From assembly GCF_000224145.3 (NCBI RefSeq), contig NC_020168.2, forward strand, positions 957,534-1,021,533: 64,000 nt of DNA, read 5' to 3'. Every line of letters begins with the position of its first letter. Within the stretch, counting starts at the first letter, position 1. Positions 62,001 to 64,000 of this stretch are shown piece by piece. Source of the DNA: Ciona intestinalis. Taxonomy: Eukaryota; Chordata; Ascidiacea; Phlebobranchia; Cionidae. Under the pieces are notes generated by a model. That model searched no databases, was not told the origin of the DNA, and saw only the letters and a program-made list of their open reading frames with translations. Position numbers and translations under genes: made by a program.

Positions 62001-63935
62001 TTGTGACTGCTGAAGACCCCATACCAATACCTAAAATAAATAATATGACACTTTATTCAACGTATAAGAAAAATATAAATAATACTGATAAATTGATATG
62101 GGTTATTTAATGCCGCCACTATTGTTGGGTTAGGTTTATGTAAAAAACACCTAATGGAGAATGCTGCAACCCAGTAATCGCTGAGTGTTGCCATAATAAA
62201 GAGAAAAAATGTTAAATGTTGTATAGCATCGCTGATACTATATCAGCCAGCTACCAAATGTAGTGTGAAAAGGGCATGTGTTCTAAAGGAACATAACAAA
62301 TAAATTTAAAAAAATGTAAATAGGTAGAGATGCTTCGATGATACCAGAAGTTTCAAAAAACAAAACAGCTTCCAAAAAATACATGTGAAATCAAAAAAGT
62401 CTACAGTGGAATGCGTGGAATTATTTATTAAGAAAAAAATCCCAAATTTGAAAAACCTTGTGCTCTTGCTGGCGAAGTGAGATTTGTCCACGAATGAGAT
62501 CCAAAGGAATATTTCCAAATATCATTCTTCACATAAACTCCTCCAGCAAATATAACGAACCCCCGATCAGAAACTACAGAGAAATTAGATCAGAATGACT
62601 ACTATTTATAAGGCTTTTGAAATCACATCGCACAATTTTATACATTAGAATATTTAACAACTTTGGGTGAGAAATTTTGAACCACGTATTTACAAATATG
62701 TTCATAAATTTGCTTATAGTTGGTAAAACCTTTTGAAGTTGGTTTTGTTTGTAAAAGGAAAGAATTATCTACCAAAATAATGCTGAAAAAAGGCTTCATA
62801 ATAGAATATTTAAAATGTTTTATTACTTGCTTTGAAAGCACTGCTGCATTTTTTTAAAAATATGTTTCATATGATACCAAAAACCTAGAGAACATGTGAT
62901 AGTCCAACAAAAAATACTTCGGTTTCTGACGCGATATACACCTTATGTTTCCAGGAACATGTTTTTTAATCCTTTAATGAATGCTTAAGTACATTACATA
63001 GTACCTGACTGTGCAGGTAAAATCGCCCAAATCAGCAAACTAAATCTGCAACGTAGATCTATGATGAGGATTGCAGATTTATAAAAAAAAGGGCTAACAG
63101 TAAATATATATGTGGTTCGGAACAAAAGTTTTTGGACTTTCAAATAAAGTTAAACTGAGCTTTTTTAATCTATTTTAACAACTTGTTTGTAGTTAGTTTT
63201 TAACTCACCCGTGTTAAATTGAGCAGCAGAATGAAACATCATGGCTGGTGGGTGATGCACATCTGACCTCGTATCAATGTGTTTCCATCTTTCACAAGTT
63301 ATGTCATACAAATATAAGTTATTTGAAATTGCATTTTTCCCAGCTTTCCATCCACCAAAAATATAGATAACATTGTTTGTTACATCACAAATCGATGTAT
63401 GACCAAACACAGCAAAATTTAATCCTCTTGATGAGAGTTGCTTCCATGAAGATGTATAAAGGTTGAATTTCCAAATCTGTATACGTTTTCACAATTTTAC
63501 AAAAAACACAGAACTGTAATAATTTGACACATAAATTATTGTAACATTGGTAAAATCATATAAATGTCTGGGAAATCATAAATTACTTTCTTGTTATGTA
63601 GCAGTGGACCATAGGATAAATTTGACAAATCCTGGTAAAAATAATGTTTGAAATTGTCCAAATTGTGTTAAATAAAGTTGTATTTTTATAATAGAATCTA
63701 ACTACTAAATAAACAAAAATAACCATAAAATAAAACTAAAAGATTCAAAATAACATGAAAACTGTCCCCCACACAATGCATGCGCAGTTAAAAAATATTT
63801 TAAATTTTACCTCCTTATTGATTTTACCATTGACTGATAATCCACCAATTAAAATAAAATCTCCATTTTGACATTGTGTGAAAGTATGTGCAGCAACCAT
63901 GGGTGGTGTAGAATTACTTTCAATCAATCTCCATT
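53047..63935 (-). CDS. MEGF8: MEGF8 orthologue, 3' part, 1,248 aa visible (5' end outside window)
   Basis: Single-pass membrane protein that attenuates Hedgehog signalling in vertebrates. Exons in transcript order: 63935-63811, 63476-63209, 62573-62457, 62030-61924, 61281-61184, 60885-60767, 60556-60093, 60035-59828, 59768-59636, 59458-59356, 58847-58674, 58278-58051, 57717-57506, 57106-57038, 56977-56917, 56035-55805, 54968-54811, 54157-54011, 53857-53678, 53593-53047. All phases agree. In order: kelch blades (visible residues 1-215), about four PSI-like cysteine modules (to ~432), an EGF (NECLNGHASC), EGF and laminin-EGF modules (CYCNGHGDNC), a juxtamembrane region (LFALHPKFLNVDMRLIVEV), a transmembrane segment (VDLFVFFSVFFSCFFLFLSI) and a tail of about 314 residues with MASRPFA and GPLSFEPTSDGQAGVAT. 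These last motifs favour MEGF8 over the related attractins. The donor after 58674 (GTGGAT) and the acceptor of the first exon are the weakest calls. Confidence 0.92.
54509..54722 (-). mobile_element. SINE copy in MEGF8 intron
   Basis: On the plus strand it reads ACACCTCGTGCCATCTTACA, GTGACCACTGGGTTGGAG, AAGTGTCTTGTCTAAGGACA and GAGCCTTGAACCCATTACC. This is the reverse of the SINE consensus seen at 51062. The tRNA-like head is mostly lost. Confidence 0.75.
57390..57440 (-). mobile_element. Short SINE remnant
   Basis: AAGGTGTCTTGGCCAAGACA and CAATTGTAACAGCGGCA match the middle of the SINE body. The remainder is unrecognisable. Confidence 0.4.
58430..58655. mobile_element. Two SINE fragments in opposite orientation
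   Basis: The part 58430-58545 carries the SINE body on the minus strand (plus-strand GTTAAGAGTCTTGCTCAAA). The part about 58560-58655 carries it on the plus strand (TGTGTCCTTAACTTAACAC, CTCACTAATATGTTGTC). They lie between the MEGF8 exons 58847-58674 and 58278-58051 and explain an otherwise tempting open frame there. Confidence 0.55.
61058..61150 (-). mobile_element. SINE remnant
   Basis: AGTAACCACTGAGTTAAA, CATTACTTTGCCCAAGAACA and AGCAACAAGCTTTGAAT follow the order of the SINE body on the minus strand with many changes. It lies in a MEGF8 intron. Confidence 0.5.
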
Positions 63936-64000
63936 CTGTTTTAACAATATAATGTGGAATATTTCTTGAAAAATCATTTCAATAAAAATATTGAAAATCT

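Noticed and set aside
1..64000. CRISPR arrays, bacterial operons, prophage or plasmid features
   Set aside because: Introns, SINEs, a LINE and animal-specific genes show this is animal nuclear DNA. No regularly spaced repeats of CRISPR type were seen.

Overview
The window is nuclear DNA of an invertebrate chordate. It is AT-rich, has many short phase-consistent introns, and carries two large families of short inverted-repeat elements plus a tRNA-headed SINE. The gene content and repeat style fit a tunicate, most likely Ciona (C. intestinalis/robusta). That assignment rests on remembered family resemblance, not on a search. I rebuilt exons by hand from reading frame, GT/AG boundaries and family homology. 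Every junction below was checked for phase, and each complete gene model sums to a multiple of three.

Layout: (1) 1-2.8 kb is repeat-rich: a palindromic element with telomere-like sequence, a 47-bp-arm inverted-repeat element enclosing a tRNA-like unit, and a SINE. (2) 2855-5836 (+) is a five-exon gene for a 319-residue type II membrane C-type-lectin-like protein without the usual sugar/calcium motifs. (3) 5.8-10.1 kb is intergenic with several MITEs. (4) 10059-33935 (+) is a complete alpha-neurexin: 25 constitutive coding exons, 1,569 residues, ending in the PDZ ligand EYYV. Its introns contain in-frame cassette exons at positions matching vertebrate splice sites SS1, SS2, SS3 and SS4. The exon for the first half of LNS6 is duplicated in tandem, and reading frame permits only one copy per mRNA. 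(5) 33.9-39.1 kb is intergenic, with a TTAA-bounded inverted-repeat element, a degenerate tRNA-like unit, a 50-N assembly gap and a duplicated 300-bp segment. (6) 39097-49141 (-) is SNRNP200/Brr2, the U5 snRNP helicase, 2,143 residues in four coding exons, one of them 5.4 kb. (7) 49.5-50.9 kb is a decayed LINE fragment flanked by a 17-bp target-site duplication, followed by a SINE and MITE pieces. (8) 53047-63935 (-) is the 3' part of MEGF8 (kelch, PSI, EGF/laminin-EGF, transmembrane and cytoplasmic tail; 20 exons, 1,248 residues visible). It runs off the right edge.

The genes have unrelated jobs (cell-surface recognition, synaptic adhesion, splicing, developmental signalling). No operon-like arrangement is evident. 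The most interesting content is the alternative-splicing architecture of the neurexin gene.
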